Assembly (NCBI GenBank): GCA_902590845.1 | Contig: CACIYJ010000006.1 | Coordinates: 1-49,297 of the forward strand | From: an uncultured Pelagibacteraceae bacterium | Lineage (GTDB): Bacteria; Pseudomonadota; Alphaproteobacteria; Pelagibacterales; Pelagibacteraceae | Reading direction: 5' to 3' | DNA length: 49,297 nucleotides | Shown: positions 27,883 through 36,017 of the stretch, piece by piece | Layout: every line of letters starts with the position of its first letter | Numbering within the stretch: position 1 is the stretch's first letter | Translations under genes and position numbers: made by a program | Notes under the pieces: model-generated | Told to the model about the DNA's origin: nothing | Database searches by the model: none | Seen by the model: only the letters and a program-made list of their open reading frames with translations

Positions 27883-28452
27883 ATGCCTGATAAAGATTTT
27901 GTAACAAAATACTTAAAAGATTTTTCATCATTAATTATACCTAGCGATGAAATAATTGAAAAAATTATTTTCATTAAAAAAATTTTATTAGACATAAAAA
28001 AAAATAATTCAAAAGTTATGATTTTTGGTAATGGAGGGAGCGCAGCTATAGCCAGCCATGTTAGTGTTGATCTGACTAAAAATGCTGGAATAAGATCTGT
28101 GAATTACAATGAAGCAGATCTTATAACGTGTTTCTCAAATGATTATGGGTATGAGCGATGGATAGAGAAAGCTATTGAATTTTATGGCGAAAGTAGAGAT
28201 ACTTTAATTTTGATTTCTTCGAGCGGAAAGTCACCAAACATGATTAACGCATGTAAGGCAGCAAAGAATAAAAAGATTTCGAAAATTATTACATTAACTG
28301 GCCATGAGAAAGACAACCCATTATCAAAGTTAGGCGATATTAATTTATGGATAGACAGCAAAGCTTATAATTTTATAGAAAATACCCACCAACTTTGGTT
28401 ATTAACTGTGTGTGATCTGATTATTGGCAAAAGAGAATACCCACCTAATTAA
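27883..28452 (+). CDS. SIS-domain phosphosugar isomerase, GmhA-like with changed active-site residues
   Basis: The 189-residue SIS protein resembles sedoheptulose 7-phosphate isomerase GmhA: MIFGNGGSAAIASHVSVDLT (residues 47-66), ISSSGKSPNMINACKAA, and ITLTGHEKDNPLSKLGDINL. Aligned by eye to E. coli GmhA, the catalytic Glu65 becomes Asp (SVDLT) and His180 becomes Leu (NTHQLWLL). It may therefore act on another ketose phosphate or by a changed mechanism. It opens the sugar-synthesis operon and is followed after 15 bases by a thiamine-diphosphate enzyme. A DiaA-like regulatory role is possible but does not fit the neighbours. Confidence 0.75.
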   Translation: MPDKDFVTKYLKDFSSLIIPSDEIIEKIIFIKKILLDIKKNNSKVMIFGNGGSAAIASHVSVDLTKNAGIRSVNYNEADLITCFSNDYGYERWIEKAIEFYGESRDTLILISSSGKSPNMINACKAAKNKKISKIITLTGHEKDNPLSKLGDINLWIDSKAYNFIENTHQLWLLTVCDLIIGKREYPPN

Positions 28453-28467
28453 AAGTTTATTCAAAAA

Positions 28468-29067
28468 ATGGAAAAAAAAGATTTAATAAATTTTGAAAAA
28501 GAAATAGCAGAACTTTTCAATAATAAAAAAATTAGAGCTCCCATTCATCTTTATTCTGGTAATGAGGATTTTTTAATAAATTTTTTTAAAAAAATAAAGA
28601 AACAAGACTGGGTTTTTTGTTCATGGAGATCTCATTATCAATGCCTGCTTAAAGGAGTTCCTGAAAAAAAACTTAAAAAAGAAATCTTAGATGGAAAATC
28701 GATATCTCTTTGTTTTCCTGATTATAAAATATATTCATCTGCAATAGTTGGAGGCAATTTACCAACAGCTGTTGGCGTTGCTCTCTCATTAAAAAGAAAT
28801 AATAGCAATGACAAAGTTTACACTTTCATTGGAGATATGACATCAGAAACTGGTATTGCACATGAATGTATAAAATATAGTAGAAATAAAAAATTACCAA
28901 TCCATTTCATCATCGAAGATAATAAAAAATCAGTATGCACAGATACCAGAACCGCTTGGTCTCAAACAAAACTTACCTATGAAAATGTTTCAGATGATTA
29001 TGTGACTTATTATAAGTATGACCTGGAATATCCTCATGCAGGCGCTGGAAAGAGAGTTCAATTTTGA
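28468..29067 (+). CDS. Miniature thiamine-diphosphate enzyme, E1-alpha-like subunit
   Basis: This 199-residue protein resembles the ThDP-binding domain of 2-oxoacid dehydrogenase E1 alpha chains. WRSHYQCLLKGVPEKKL corresponds to the YRaH segment, GGNLPTAVGVALSLK to the GAQ.P.a.GiA part, and GDMTSETGIAHECIKYSRNK to the GDG...N cofactor motif, ending in EDN. It is far shorter than normal E1 alpha (about 320-400 residues), and the third position of GDG is Met. The next gene encodes the matching pyrimidine-binding half and overlaps it. Together they probably form a heterotetramer that makes or breaks a C-C bond next to a carbonyl. The substrate is unknown; the neighbours suggest a sugar. Confidence 0.75.
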   Translation: MEKKDLINFEKEIAELFNNKKIRAPIHLYSGNEDFLINFFKKIKKQDWVFCSWRSHYQCLLKGVPEKKLKKEILDGKSISLCFPDYKIYSSAIVGGNLPTAVGVALSLKRNNSNDKVYTFIGDMTSETGIAHECIKYSRNKKLPIHFIIEDNKKSVCTDTRTAWSQTKLTYENVSDDYVTYYKYDLEYPHAGAGKRVQF

Positions 29068-29606
29068 AAAAAAAGTATTTTGATGAATTAAAAAGATCCA
29101 TGGATTTTTTAGGTTCCCAAAAAGATACAATTTTTATTGGTCAGGCAGTTGAGGTTCCAGGAACTGCAATGTCAAATACATTGTCTGATGTCCCTAAAAA
29201 AAAATTATTAGAAATACCAGTTGCTGAAGAAATGCAAATGGGAATGACTTTAGGTTTAGCTATGGATGGCAATATTCCTATAAGCATATTTCCAAGATGG
29301 AATTTTTTATTGTATGGAATGAATCAACTTATCAATCACATCGATAAGTACAATATAATGACAGGTAAAGAAAAAAATATTAAAGCAATTATAAGAACAG
29401 GAGTTGGCTCTCAAAGACCGCTTCATCCTCAGCATCAACATATAGGTGATTTTACAGAGTCGATAAAAAAAATGTGTACAACAATCGATGTTATAAAATT
29501 AAATAAACCAGACGATATTTTTCCAGCTTATGAGAAAGCATTTACCAGAATAGATGGAAGAAATACTATAATTGTTGAGTTTGGAGATTATTACAACGAG
29601 AAATAA
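29064..29606 (+). CDS. Miniature thiamine-diphosphate enzyme, E1-beta/transketolase-pyrimidine-domain-like subunit
   Basis: The 180-residue protein matches the pyrimidine-binding domain of E1 beta and transketolase. The cofactor-activating glutamate is expected in EIPVAEEMQMGMTLGLAMDG, followed by ISIFPRWNFLLYGMNQL and AIIRTGVGSQRPLHPQHQH. The whole C-terminal transketolase_C domain of E1 beta is absent. The likely start is a TTG inside the stop of the alpha gene (TTGA overlap), preceded by a GGAAAGAGAG purine run; an ATG at 29100 is the alternative. The two subunits add up to only about 380 residues, close to the size of sulfopyruvate decarboxylase pairs, but the motifs are of the E1 type. 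Confidence 0.75.
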   Translation: MKKKYFDELKRSMDFLGSQKDTIFIGQAVEVPGTAMSNTLSDVPKKKLLEIPVAEEMQMGMTLGLAMDGNIPISIFPRWNFLLYGMNQLINHIDKYNIMTGKEKNIKAIIRTGVGSQRPLHPQHQHIGDFTESIKKMCTTIDVIKLNKPDDIFPAYEKAFTRIDGRNTIIVEFGDYYNEK

Positions 29607-29609
29607 AAA

Positions 29610-30590
29610 ATGATTATAACCAAAACGCCATACAGAATATCTTTTTTTGGAGGAGGTAGCGACTATCCGGAATGGTATAAAAAATATGGTGGGATGGTTC
29701 TATCAACAACTATAGATAAATACATATATATTTCATGTAGATTTTTACCTAAATTTTTTAAACATAAGTATAGAATAGTTTGGTCAAAAATTGAGAATGT
29801 AAAAGACATCAATCAAATTCAACATAGAGCGGTTAAAAGGCTTCTGCAGCATTTAAAAATCAAACAAGGTTTAGAGATACACTATGATGGAGATTTGCCA
29901 GCAAGAAGCGGTATGGGATCGAGTTCATGTTTTGCAGTTGGGCTAAGTAAAGCTTTATATAAAATGAAAGATCAAGAATTATCAAAAGACCAACTTGCTA
30001 AAAAAACTATTGAATTTGAACAAAAAATTATGAGAGAAGTTGTGGGATCTCAAGACCAGACAATAGCTTCTTATGGCGGTTTTAATAAAATAATATTTAG
30101 TAAAAATAATAAAATTAAAGTTCAAAGAATATCATCTAGTAGAAACATTGAAAAATTAAACAAGAATTTAATTTTAATTTATACCGGAATAAATAGAACA
30201 GCGCACAAAATTGCAAATACTTATGTTAGAAAATTAACAAAAAGTAAAAAAAATCATATAGAAAAAATAATGAGTTACGTGAATGAAGGTAAGAAGATTT
30301 TAGACTCAGGTAACGTAGATGATTTTGGAAGGCTTTTAAATATTTCTTGGGTAGAAAAGAAAAGTTTAAGCAAACTTATTACAAATAATAAAATTGATGA
30401 ATTGTACAATGAAGCTATTAGATACGGTGCTCTAGGAGGCAAGCTGCTAGGTGCTGGTGGCGGAGGATTTCTACTTATGTACATGAAAAATAAAAATGCA
30501 AAAAAATTTTTTAAGAGATATAAAAATATAATTAATGTGCCCTTTAATTTTACAAAAGATGGAAGCCAAGTTATACTGAACAATCTATGA
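29610..30590 (+). CDS. GHMP-family sugar kinase, HddA-like
   Basis: The 326-residue kinase begins MIITKTPYRISFFGGGSDYP and has the phosphate-binding loop PARSGMGSSSCFAVGL and the C-terminal GGKLLGAGGGGFLL, the three GHMP motifs. It most resembles D-glycero-D-manno-heptose 7-phosphate 1-kinase (HddA), which makes the 1,7-bisphosphate for GDP-heptose synthesis. A 6-carbon substrate such as fucose or a mannose-type sugar cannot be excluded. Its place between a GmhA-like isomerase and a HddC-GmhB-like fusion supports a heptose-like pathway. The stop overlaps the next start (ATGA). Confidence 0.82.
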   Translation: MIITKTPYRISFFGGGSDYPEWYKKYGGMVLSTTIDKYIYISCRFLPKFFKHKYRIVWSKIENVKDINQIQHRAVKRLLQHLKIKQGLEIHYDGDLPARSGMGSSSCFAVGLSKALYKMKDQELSKDQLAKKTIEFEQKIMREVVGSQDQTIASYGGFNKIIFSKNNKIKVQRISSSRNIEKLNKNLILIYTGINRTAHKIANTYVRKLTKSKKNHIEKIMSYVNEGKKILDSGNVDDFGRLLNISWVEKKSLSKLITNNKIDELYNEAIRYGALGGKLLGAGGGGFLLMYMKNKNAKKFFKRYKNIINVPFNFTKDGSQVILNNL

Positions 30591-31774
30591 AAATAAATCA
30601 TCCTTTAATGAAAAATAATTTTACGCGTTCTGACATGAATGCAGTTAAAAAAGTTATAAATGTAAAAAATTTGATTTTAACTCAATCAAAAAATGTAAGA
30701 CAGTTTGAAAAAAAATGGTCAAAATGGCTTGGTGTTAAACATTCAACTTTTGTAAACTCAGGCGCATCAGCAAATTTTATTACTTTGGCGATACTTAAAT
30801 ATTCTAATAAAAATAAGAATAAAAATGAAATTATAGTACCATCACTTACTTGGATTTCGGATGTAGCCTCAGTAGTTATGAACGGATTTAAACCTGTTTT
30901 TGTTGATGCTAATTTAGAAAATTTATCAATGGATATTAATCAAGTTATTAAGAAAATATCTAAAAAAACTTTAGCTGTTTTCATAACTCACACGTTAGGT
31001 TTTAATGGACTTAATGAAAAATTACTTAAAACTTTAAAAAGAAAAAAAATTCATTTAATAGAAGATGTTTGTGAAAGTCATGGCGCAACTTTTAAAAATA
31101 AAAAACTTGGAACTTTTGGATTAATTTCGAATTTTTCATTTTATTATGCTCATCATATGACCACCATAGAAGGAGGCATGATTTGCACAAATGATAAGAA
31201 GATTTACGAAATGTCTAGGATTCTTAGATCTCATGGAATGTTGCGAGAGTCCGGAAACAAATCTTTTGAAAAAAAAGTAATAAAAAAGAATAAAACTTTG
31301 TCACCACAATTTACTTTTTTATATCCTGCTTTGAATTTTAGAAATACTGAAATAGGAGCCGCAATAGGCTTAAACCAATTAAAAAATTTAAGTAAAAATA
31401 ACTCTAATAGGTCAAATAATTTTAAATATTTTCTTAACCTCCTAGATGGAAATAAATATTGGAAAGCATTCGACTTGAAAGGAAACAGTAATTATGCATT
31501 TCCAATAATTTTAAACACCAAAAATATTAGTAAAAGAAATTTATTTGAAAAAACTTTAATTAAAAACGGAATAGAATTTAGGAGAGGTACAGCAGGAGGA
31601 GGAAATCAATTACGTCAACCTTATATAAAAGAATTTTCTAAAAAAATTAATTTTAGTAACTTTAAAAAAGTAGACCATATTCATTTTTTTGGTTATTATA
31701 TTGGAAATTATCCTTCTCTTAAGAAAAATAAAATAAAACAAATTACTACAGTTTTAAATAAAATTAACATTTAA
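30587..31774 (+). CDS. PLP-dependent sugar 3-dehydratase-like protein (DegT fold, His in place of the PLP lysine)
   Basis: The 395-residue protein has the DegT/DnrJ/EryC1 fold: VNSGASANFITLAIL, EIIVPSLTW, LIEDVCESHGATFKNKKLGTFG and FRNTEIGAAIGLNQL. At the site of the usual PLP lysine the sequence is NFSFYYAHHMTTIEGGM, with His189 in that place. The same change defines ColD and RfbH, which remove the C3 hydroxyl of a 4-keto nucleotide sugar instead of doing transamination. I infer a sugar 3-dehydratase; whether it uses GDP- or CDP-sugar, and whether it needs a reductase partner, is not shown. The next gene starts immediately after the stop. Confidence 0.82.
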   Translation: MKINHPLMKNNFTRSDMNAVKKVINVKNLILTQSKNVRQFEKKWSKWLGVKHSTFVNSGASANFITLAILKYSNKNKNKNEIIVPSLTWISDVASVVMNGFKPVFVDANLENLSMDINQVIKKISKKTLAVFITHTLGFNGLNEKLLKTLKRKKIHLIEDVCESHGATFKNKKLGTFGLISNFSFYYAHHMTTIEGGMICTNDKKIYEMSRILRSHGMLRESGNKSFEKKVIKKNKTLSPQFTFLYPALNFRNTEIGAAIGLNQLKNLSKNNSNRSNNFKYFLNLLDGNKYWKAFDLKGNSNYAFPIILNTKNISKRNLFEKTLIKNGIEFRRGTAGGGNQLRQPYIKEFSKKINFSNFKKVDHIHFFGYYIGNYPSLKKNKIKQITTVLNKINI

Positions 31775-33331
31775 ATGGAAAAAAAATCAGGTATTGATTG
31801 TGTATTTGTAATACCTTCAAATTCTAAAAAATCTTACCAAAAGTTATCAGAAACCTATTCTGCAATAGAACCTCCAACCTGGGCATTATTGTTAGCGCAA
31901 TCTATAAGATCTGTAAATTTTAATCCAAAAATTTTAGACGCAGCAGCTGAAAATCTTAGTGAAGAAGAGATTTTTAAAAAAATTAAATTAATGTCACCAA
32001 AACTTATATGCATGGTTGTTTATGGACAAAATGTTAACGCAGGAACAACAAACATGAGTGGGGCAGTTAATGTTATCAATTATTTAAAAAATAATAAAAT
32101 TGGCAAAAGTATTTCACTAATTGGCTCACATGCTCAAGCCTTACCAAAAGAGACTTTGGAAAAAGAAAAAAATATAGATTTTATTTTTACAAATGAAGGA
32201 GTTTATGCTTTAAGAAATGTCCTTAAATTAGAAAACTTTACTACATCAACTCTAAAAAGTATAAAAGGCATTGCCTATAGGGAGAACGATAAAATTTTAA
32301 TAAATCAACCAGAAAAAGTTGTTCCTACAGAAAGAATGGATATTGACTTACCAGGTTACGCTTGGGATTTACTGCCATTTAAAGATAAACCATTAGATTT
32401 ATACAGAGCTCCAATGTGGCATGCTGAGTATGATTTTAAAAAAAGAAGTCCTTACGCAAGCATTCAAACAAGTTTGGGATGTGTTTTTAAATGTAATTTT
32501 TGCATGATCAATATTGTTAATAGAAATAATACTGACGAAGTTGGAGTAGCTTCAGATTTTAGCGGTATGCGTTTTTGGTCACCAGAGTTTATCATAAAAG
32601 AATTCGATAAACTTATTTCAATGGGCGTGCGAACGATAAGAATAGTAGATGAAATGTTTTTACTAAATCCTAAATACTATTTACCTTTATGCAAAGAGTT
32701 AGCTAAAAGAAACAAAGACGACTCTTTAAGAATATGGAGCTATAGCAGGATCGATACGGTTAAACGTCATGAAATTTTAAAATTAGTAAGAAGTGCAGGA
32801 ATAAAATGGCTAGCACTTGGAATTGAAAGTGGAGAGAAATCTGTTCGACTTGAGGTTGATAAAGGAAAATTTGAGGATGTAGATGTTAAAAAGGTAATAG
32901 AAGAAGTGCATGAAGCAGATATTAATGTAATGGCTAATTATATATACGGGTTACCAGGAGACACAAAAGAAACAATTGAAAAAACATTTAAATTGAGTTT
33001 AGAATTATGTACAGCAGGATGGAACACATACGGCGCTATGGCGTTACCCGGAAGTTTTTTATATAAAGATGCATTAAAAAAAGGAATAAAATTACCAGAA
33101 AACTATGAAGGGTATTCTTTTCATTCTTACGAAACTTTACCTTTACCAACAGAAAAATTATCAGCTAAAGAAGTTATAACATTGAGAGATGAAGCGTTTA
33201 ATAAATATCATAACCACAAACCATTTTTGCAACTTATAGAAAAAAAATTTGGAAAAAAAGCAGCAGAAAACATAATTGAAATGACAAAAATAAAATTAAA
33301 GAGAAAAATTAAAGGTGATCAACTGCACTAA
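31775..33331 (+). CDS. B12-binding-type radical SAM protein
   Basis: The 518-residue protein has an N-terminal Rossmann-type region like a cobalamin-binding domain (about 40-170, with LIGSHAQALPKE) and a radical SAM core with C236, C240 and C243 in GCVFKCNFC (CX3CX2C). Further SAM features are RIVDEMFLLNP, LALGIESGEKSV and NYIYGLPGDT. The DxHxxG cobalamin motif is not seen; the corresponding stretch reads YGQNVNAG, so cobalamin may be bound base-on or not at all. Such enzymes do C-methylation, epimerisation or rearrangement. Position inside the sugar operon suggests it acts on the nucleotide sugar or the finished glycan. The true reaction is unknown. Confidence 0.78.
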   Translation: MEKKSGIDCVFVIPSNSKKSYQKLSETYSAIEPPTWALLLAQSIRSVNFNPKILDAAAENLSEEEIFKKIKLMSPKLICMVVYGQNVNAGTTNMSGAVNVINYLKNNKIGKSISLIGSHAQALPKETLEKEKNIDFIFTNEGVYALRNVLKLENFTTSTLKSIKGIAYRENDKILINQPEKVVPTERMDIDLPGYAWDLLPFKDKPLDLYRAPMWHAEYDFKKRSPYASIQTSLGCVFKCNFCMINIVNRNNTDEVGVASDFSGMRFWSPEFIIKEFDKLISMGVRTIRIVDEMFLLNPKYYLPLCKELAKRNKDDSLRIWSYSRIDTVKRHEILKLVRSAGIKWLALGIESGEKSVRLEVDKGKFEDVDVKKVIEEVHEADINVMANYIYGLPGDTKETIEKTFKLSLELCTAGWNTYGAMALPGSFLYKDALKKGIKLPENYEGYSFHSYETLPLPTEKLSAKEVITLRDEAFNKYHNHKPFLQLIEKKFGKKAAENIIEMTKIKLKRKIKGDQLH

Positions 33332-33337
33332 AATTTT

Positions 33338-33829
33338 ATGTTTAAAGATATAAAGATAATAAAAAATTCTAGTTTTAAAGATAATAGAGGCTTTTTATGG
33401 ACAACATGGAAAAAGGGAGTTTTTAATAAGATAAAGTTTAATCATGATAAATTTTCACTCTCAAAGCATAAGACGCTACGAGGCATTCATTGTGATTTTA
33501 AATCCTGGAAAATGATTACATGTATTTACGGAAAATTTTTATTAGTCGTAGTTGACATGAGAAAAAATTCAAAAAACTATTTAAAGCATAAGAAATGGAC
33601 ATTAGATTATAAAAAACCAAAAATTATTTTAGTACCCCCTTATTATGCAAACGCACATTTGTGTTTAACCAAAACATGTATATTGCATTATAAGTGGAGC
33701 TATAAGGGAAAATACATTGATGCCAATAAACAAAACAGTTACAGATGGAATGATCCAAAGCTTAAAATAAAATGGCCTGTAAAAAAACCAATATTAAGCA
33801 AAAGAGACAAAATATCTAAACTTTTATAA
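33338..33829 (+). CDS. RmlC-like dTDP-4-dehydrorhamnose 3,5-epimerase family protein
   Basis: This 163-residue cupin keeps the RmlC landmarks: FKDNRGFLWTTWKKG at the start, the catalytic-His segment LRGIHCDFKSWKMITCIYG and LLVVVDMRKNSKNY. VPPYYANAHLCL and WNDPKLKIKWPVKKPILSKRD follow at the C-terminus. The common RGLHYQ motif is changed to RGIHCD. Enzymes of this family epimerise C3 and/or C5 of 4-keto nucleotide sugars; the partner substrate here would come from the neighbouring pathway. It has very high lysine content, like the rest of the cluster. Confidence 0.85.
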   Translation: MFKDIKIIKNSSFKDNRGFLWTTWKKGVFNKIKFNHDKFSLSKHKTLRGIHCDFKSWKMITCIYGKFLLVVVDMRKNSKNYLKHKKWTLDYKKPKIILVPPYYANAHLCLTKTCILHYKWSYKGKYIDANKQNSYRWNDPKLKIKWPVKKPILSKRDKISKLL

Positions 33830-33832
33830 ATT

Positions 33833-34771
33833 ATGAGCAAGATACTTATTACAGGAGGAGCAGGTTACATTGGTTCAATGCTTTGTACTAAATTGTTAGA
33901 AGAAGGCCATATAGTAACTGTTGTAGACCTACTTAAGTATGACAAAGGATCATTAAACCACCTTTATTTTCACAAAAACTTTAAATTAATTTGTGACGAT
34001 ATTAGAAAAGTGAGTTTAATGAAAAAACTAATTAAACAACATGACTTTATAATACCTTTGGCAGCACTTGTTGGCGCTCCTTTGTGCAAAAAATTTAAAA
34101 AAGACGCATTAAGTACAAATTTAGGTTCGATAAAAACCTTATGTAATTTAGCAACAAAAAAAAATAAAGTAATTTATTTAACGACCAATTCTGGCTACGG
34201 CATAGGTGAAAAAAATAAATATTGTGATGAAAAAAGTCCTCTTAAACCAATTTCACTTTATGGAAGAACTAAATGTGATGGTGAAGACTTAGTTAGATCA
34301 AAAATAAAAAATCATGTTTGTTTTAGATTAGCTACAGTATTTGGACATAGCTATAGAATGAGAAGCGATTTATTAGTAAATAATTTTGTATACACTGCTA
34401 TAAAAAAGAAAAAACTAACATTGTTTGAACCACATTTTAGAAGAAATTTTATTCATGTAAGGGATGTTGTGAATGCAATAATCTTTACGATGAAAAACTT
34501 TAATCGATTAAAAGATAATGTATATAATTTAGGTTTATCTTCTGCAAATATCAGCAAAATAATGTTAGCTAGAAAAATACAAAAACAATACAAGAAGTTA
34601 AGAATTAAAATTGTAACCAATAGAAAAGATCCAGATAAAAGAGATTATTTTGTTAGTAACAAAAAAATTGAAAAAAAAGGGTTTAAAGCTCAAATTTCTT
34701 TAGAAGATGGTATATCAGAATTAATACAAATTTTTACTAACGATAAGAACAAAGTTATAAATAATTATTAA
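33833..34771 (+). CDS. NAD(P)-dependent sugar epimerase/dehydratase (extended SDR)
   Basis: The 312-residue enzyme has the Rossmann loop GGAGYIGS (8-15) and an active site made of TTNSGYG and the YxxxK pair in SLYGRTKCDGE. VFGHSYRMRSDLL and RNFIHVRDVVNAI are the substrate-lid signatures of extended SDRs. It could be a 4-epimerase, 4,6-dehydratase or 4-keto reductase acting on the pathway sugar. The 4,6-dehydratase TxxE signature is not evident, so reductase or epimerase is slightly favoured. Its end overlaps the minus-strand HddC-GmhB gene by 4 bases. Confidence 0.82.
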   Translation: MSKILITGGAGYIGSMLCTKLLEEGHIVTVVDLLKYDKGSLNHLYFHKNFKLICDDIRKVSLMKKLIKQHDFIIPLAALVGAPLCKKFKKDALSTNLGSIKTLCNLATKKNKVIYLTTNSGYGIGEKNKYCDEKSPLKPISLYGRTKCDGEDLVRSKIKNHVCFRLATVFGHSYRMRSDLLVNNFVYTAIKKKKLTLFEPHFRRNFIHVRDVVNAIIFTMKNFNRLKDNVYNLGLSSANISKIMLARKIQKQYKKLRIKIVTNRKDPDKRDYFVSNKKIEKKGFKAQISLEDGISELIQIFTNDKNKVINNY

Positions 34772-35949
34772 TTTACTATTTTTTCAACCTGTTTAAAAAA
34801 ATTCTCACGAGCATACTCAAATTTTATCTTGCTTTTAAACGCACATTGTTGATCAGATAATTTATCACCTATCATAAAGCTTTTATTTTTAATTATTAGC
34901 CAATTAGACATTAAATTTCTTATCATTTTATTACCAGGTTTTCTTAAAGAACTTTTCTTTTTATATTTTTTAATTTTACCCTTTGGGTGAAAAGGACAAA
35001 ATTGAACTTCATCAAAATAAATATTTTTTAATGCAAGTTTCTTTTTTAAATTTTTGTGTAAATTAAAAAAATCTTTTTCTTTAAAAATATTCTTTGCAAT
35101 ACCTGCTTGATTAGTAACAACAAATAAATAGTAATTTTTTTTAATTAAATATTTTAAGCCTTTTAAAACTCCTTTTCTGAAAATGAAATCTTTAGATTTA
35201 TAAATATAACCATAATCTTGATTTATTACCCCATCTCTATCTAAAAAAGCCGCAGGTTTTTTGAAATAATTAAGTAATACATTTTTAGCTCTTTTAAAAT
35301 CATGAGGTGTTCCAATATCTATAAAAAAATCTTTAAATGATTTGCCTGAAATTTTATTCGTGTTTATTAACTTAGGAAATATATCTTTTTCTAATGACAA
35401 ATATTTATTTTTGACATATTTGAATATATCTTTTGTAAGATAGTATATTCCTCCATTCATAAATTTAGCTTTACCTTTTTTAACGATAATTCCATCTTTG
35501 ATATCTAGATTATTGAGTTTTTTATTTTTTTTATTTTCATTATTTTTTATAAGAGCTATTGAAGCAATACAATTTTTCTTTATAGACTTAACTAAAGAAT
35601 TCAAATTTATATCAAAAATAGTGTCTCCATTAACTAAAATAAAATTATTTATTTTCTTTTTTTTTAGTTTGTAAAGAGCACCACCAGTACCCATCGGTTT
35701 TTTTTCTTTAACACACGTTATATTAGTAAAATTATATTTTTTGTTATGAAATTTTTTGAAAATTATTTCAGATTTGTAACCAGTTAAAATATAAATATTT
35801 TCAAAATCATACTTACTAAAATTCTGTATAATATATTCTATAAAGATTTTTTTATTAAATTGCGCCATAGGCTTCGGTTTATTGGGTAAAAGACGTTTAA
35901 TTCTGGTTCCTTTACCCCCAGCAAGAATCACTAAATCAATTTTATTCAT
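34768..35949 (-). CDS. Fused sugar nucleotidyltransferase and HAD phosphatase (HddC-GmhB-like)
   Basis: Residues 1-230 form a nucleotidyltransferase: LVILAGGKGTRIKRLLPNKP near the start, MGTGGALY at 86-93, LVNGDTIFDI at 105-114 and the lid DIGTPHDFKRA. Residues 233-393 form a HAD-IIIA phosphatase like GmhB: FLDRDGVINQDYG (D237, D239), VVTNQAGIA (278-285) and MIGDKLSDQQCA. GmhB normally has a CxH...CxC zinc loop; here CPFHP (318-322) is kept but the second half reads SSLRKPG without cysteines. The fusion would do steps 3 and 4 of GDP-heptose synthesis: removing the 7-phosphate and adding the nucleotide. It faces the other genes of the cluster, convergent with the SDR. Confidence 0.83.
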   Translation of the reverse strand: MNKIDLVILAGGKGTRIKRLLPNKPKPMAQFNKKIFIEYIIQNFSKYDFENIYILTGYKSEIIFKKFHNKKYNFTNITCVKEKKPMGTGGALYKLKKKKINNFILVNGDTIFDINLNSLVKSIKKNCIASIALIKNNENKKNKKLNNLDIKDGIIVKKGKAKFMNGGIYYLTKDIFKYVKNKYLSLEKDIFPKLINTNKISGKSFKDFFIDIGTPHDFKRAKNVLLNYFKKPAAFLDRDGVINQDYGYIYKSKDFIFRKGVLKGLKYLIKKNYYLFVVTNQAGIAKNIFKEKDFFNLHKNLKKKLALKNIYFDEVQFCPFHPKGKIKKYKKKSSLRKPGNKMIRNLMSNWLIIKNKSFMIGDKLSDQQCAFKSKIKFEYARENFFKQVEKIVN

Positions 35950-36017
35950 AATTTTAAATTGAACAGTTACTTTTTTATCATTTTAAGTTATTGTTAAAAA
36001 GTTAAATAATAAAATTT

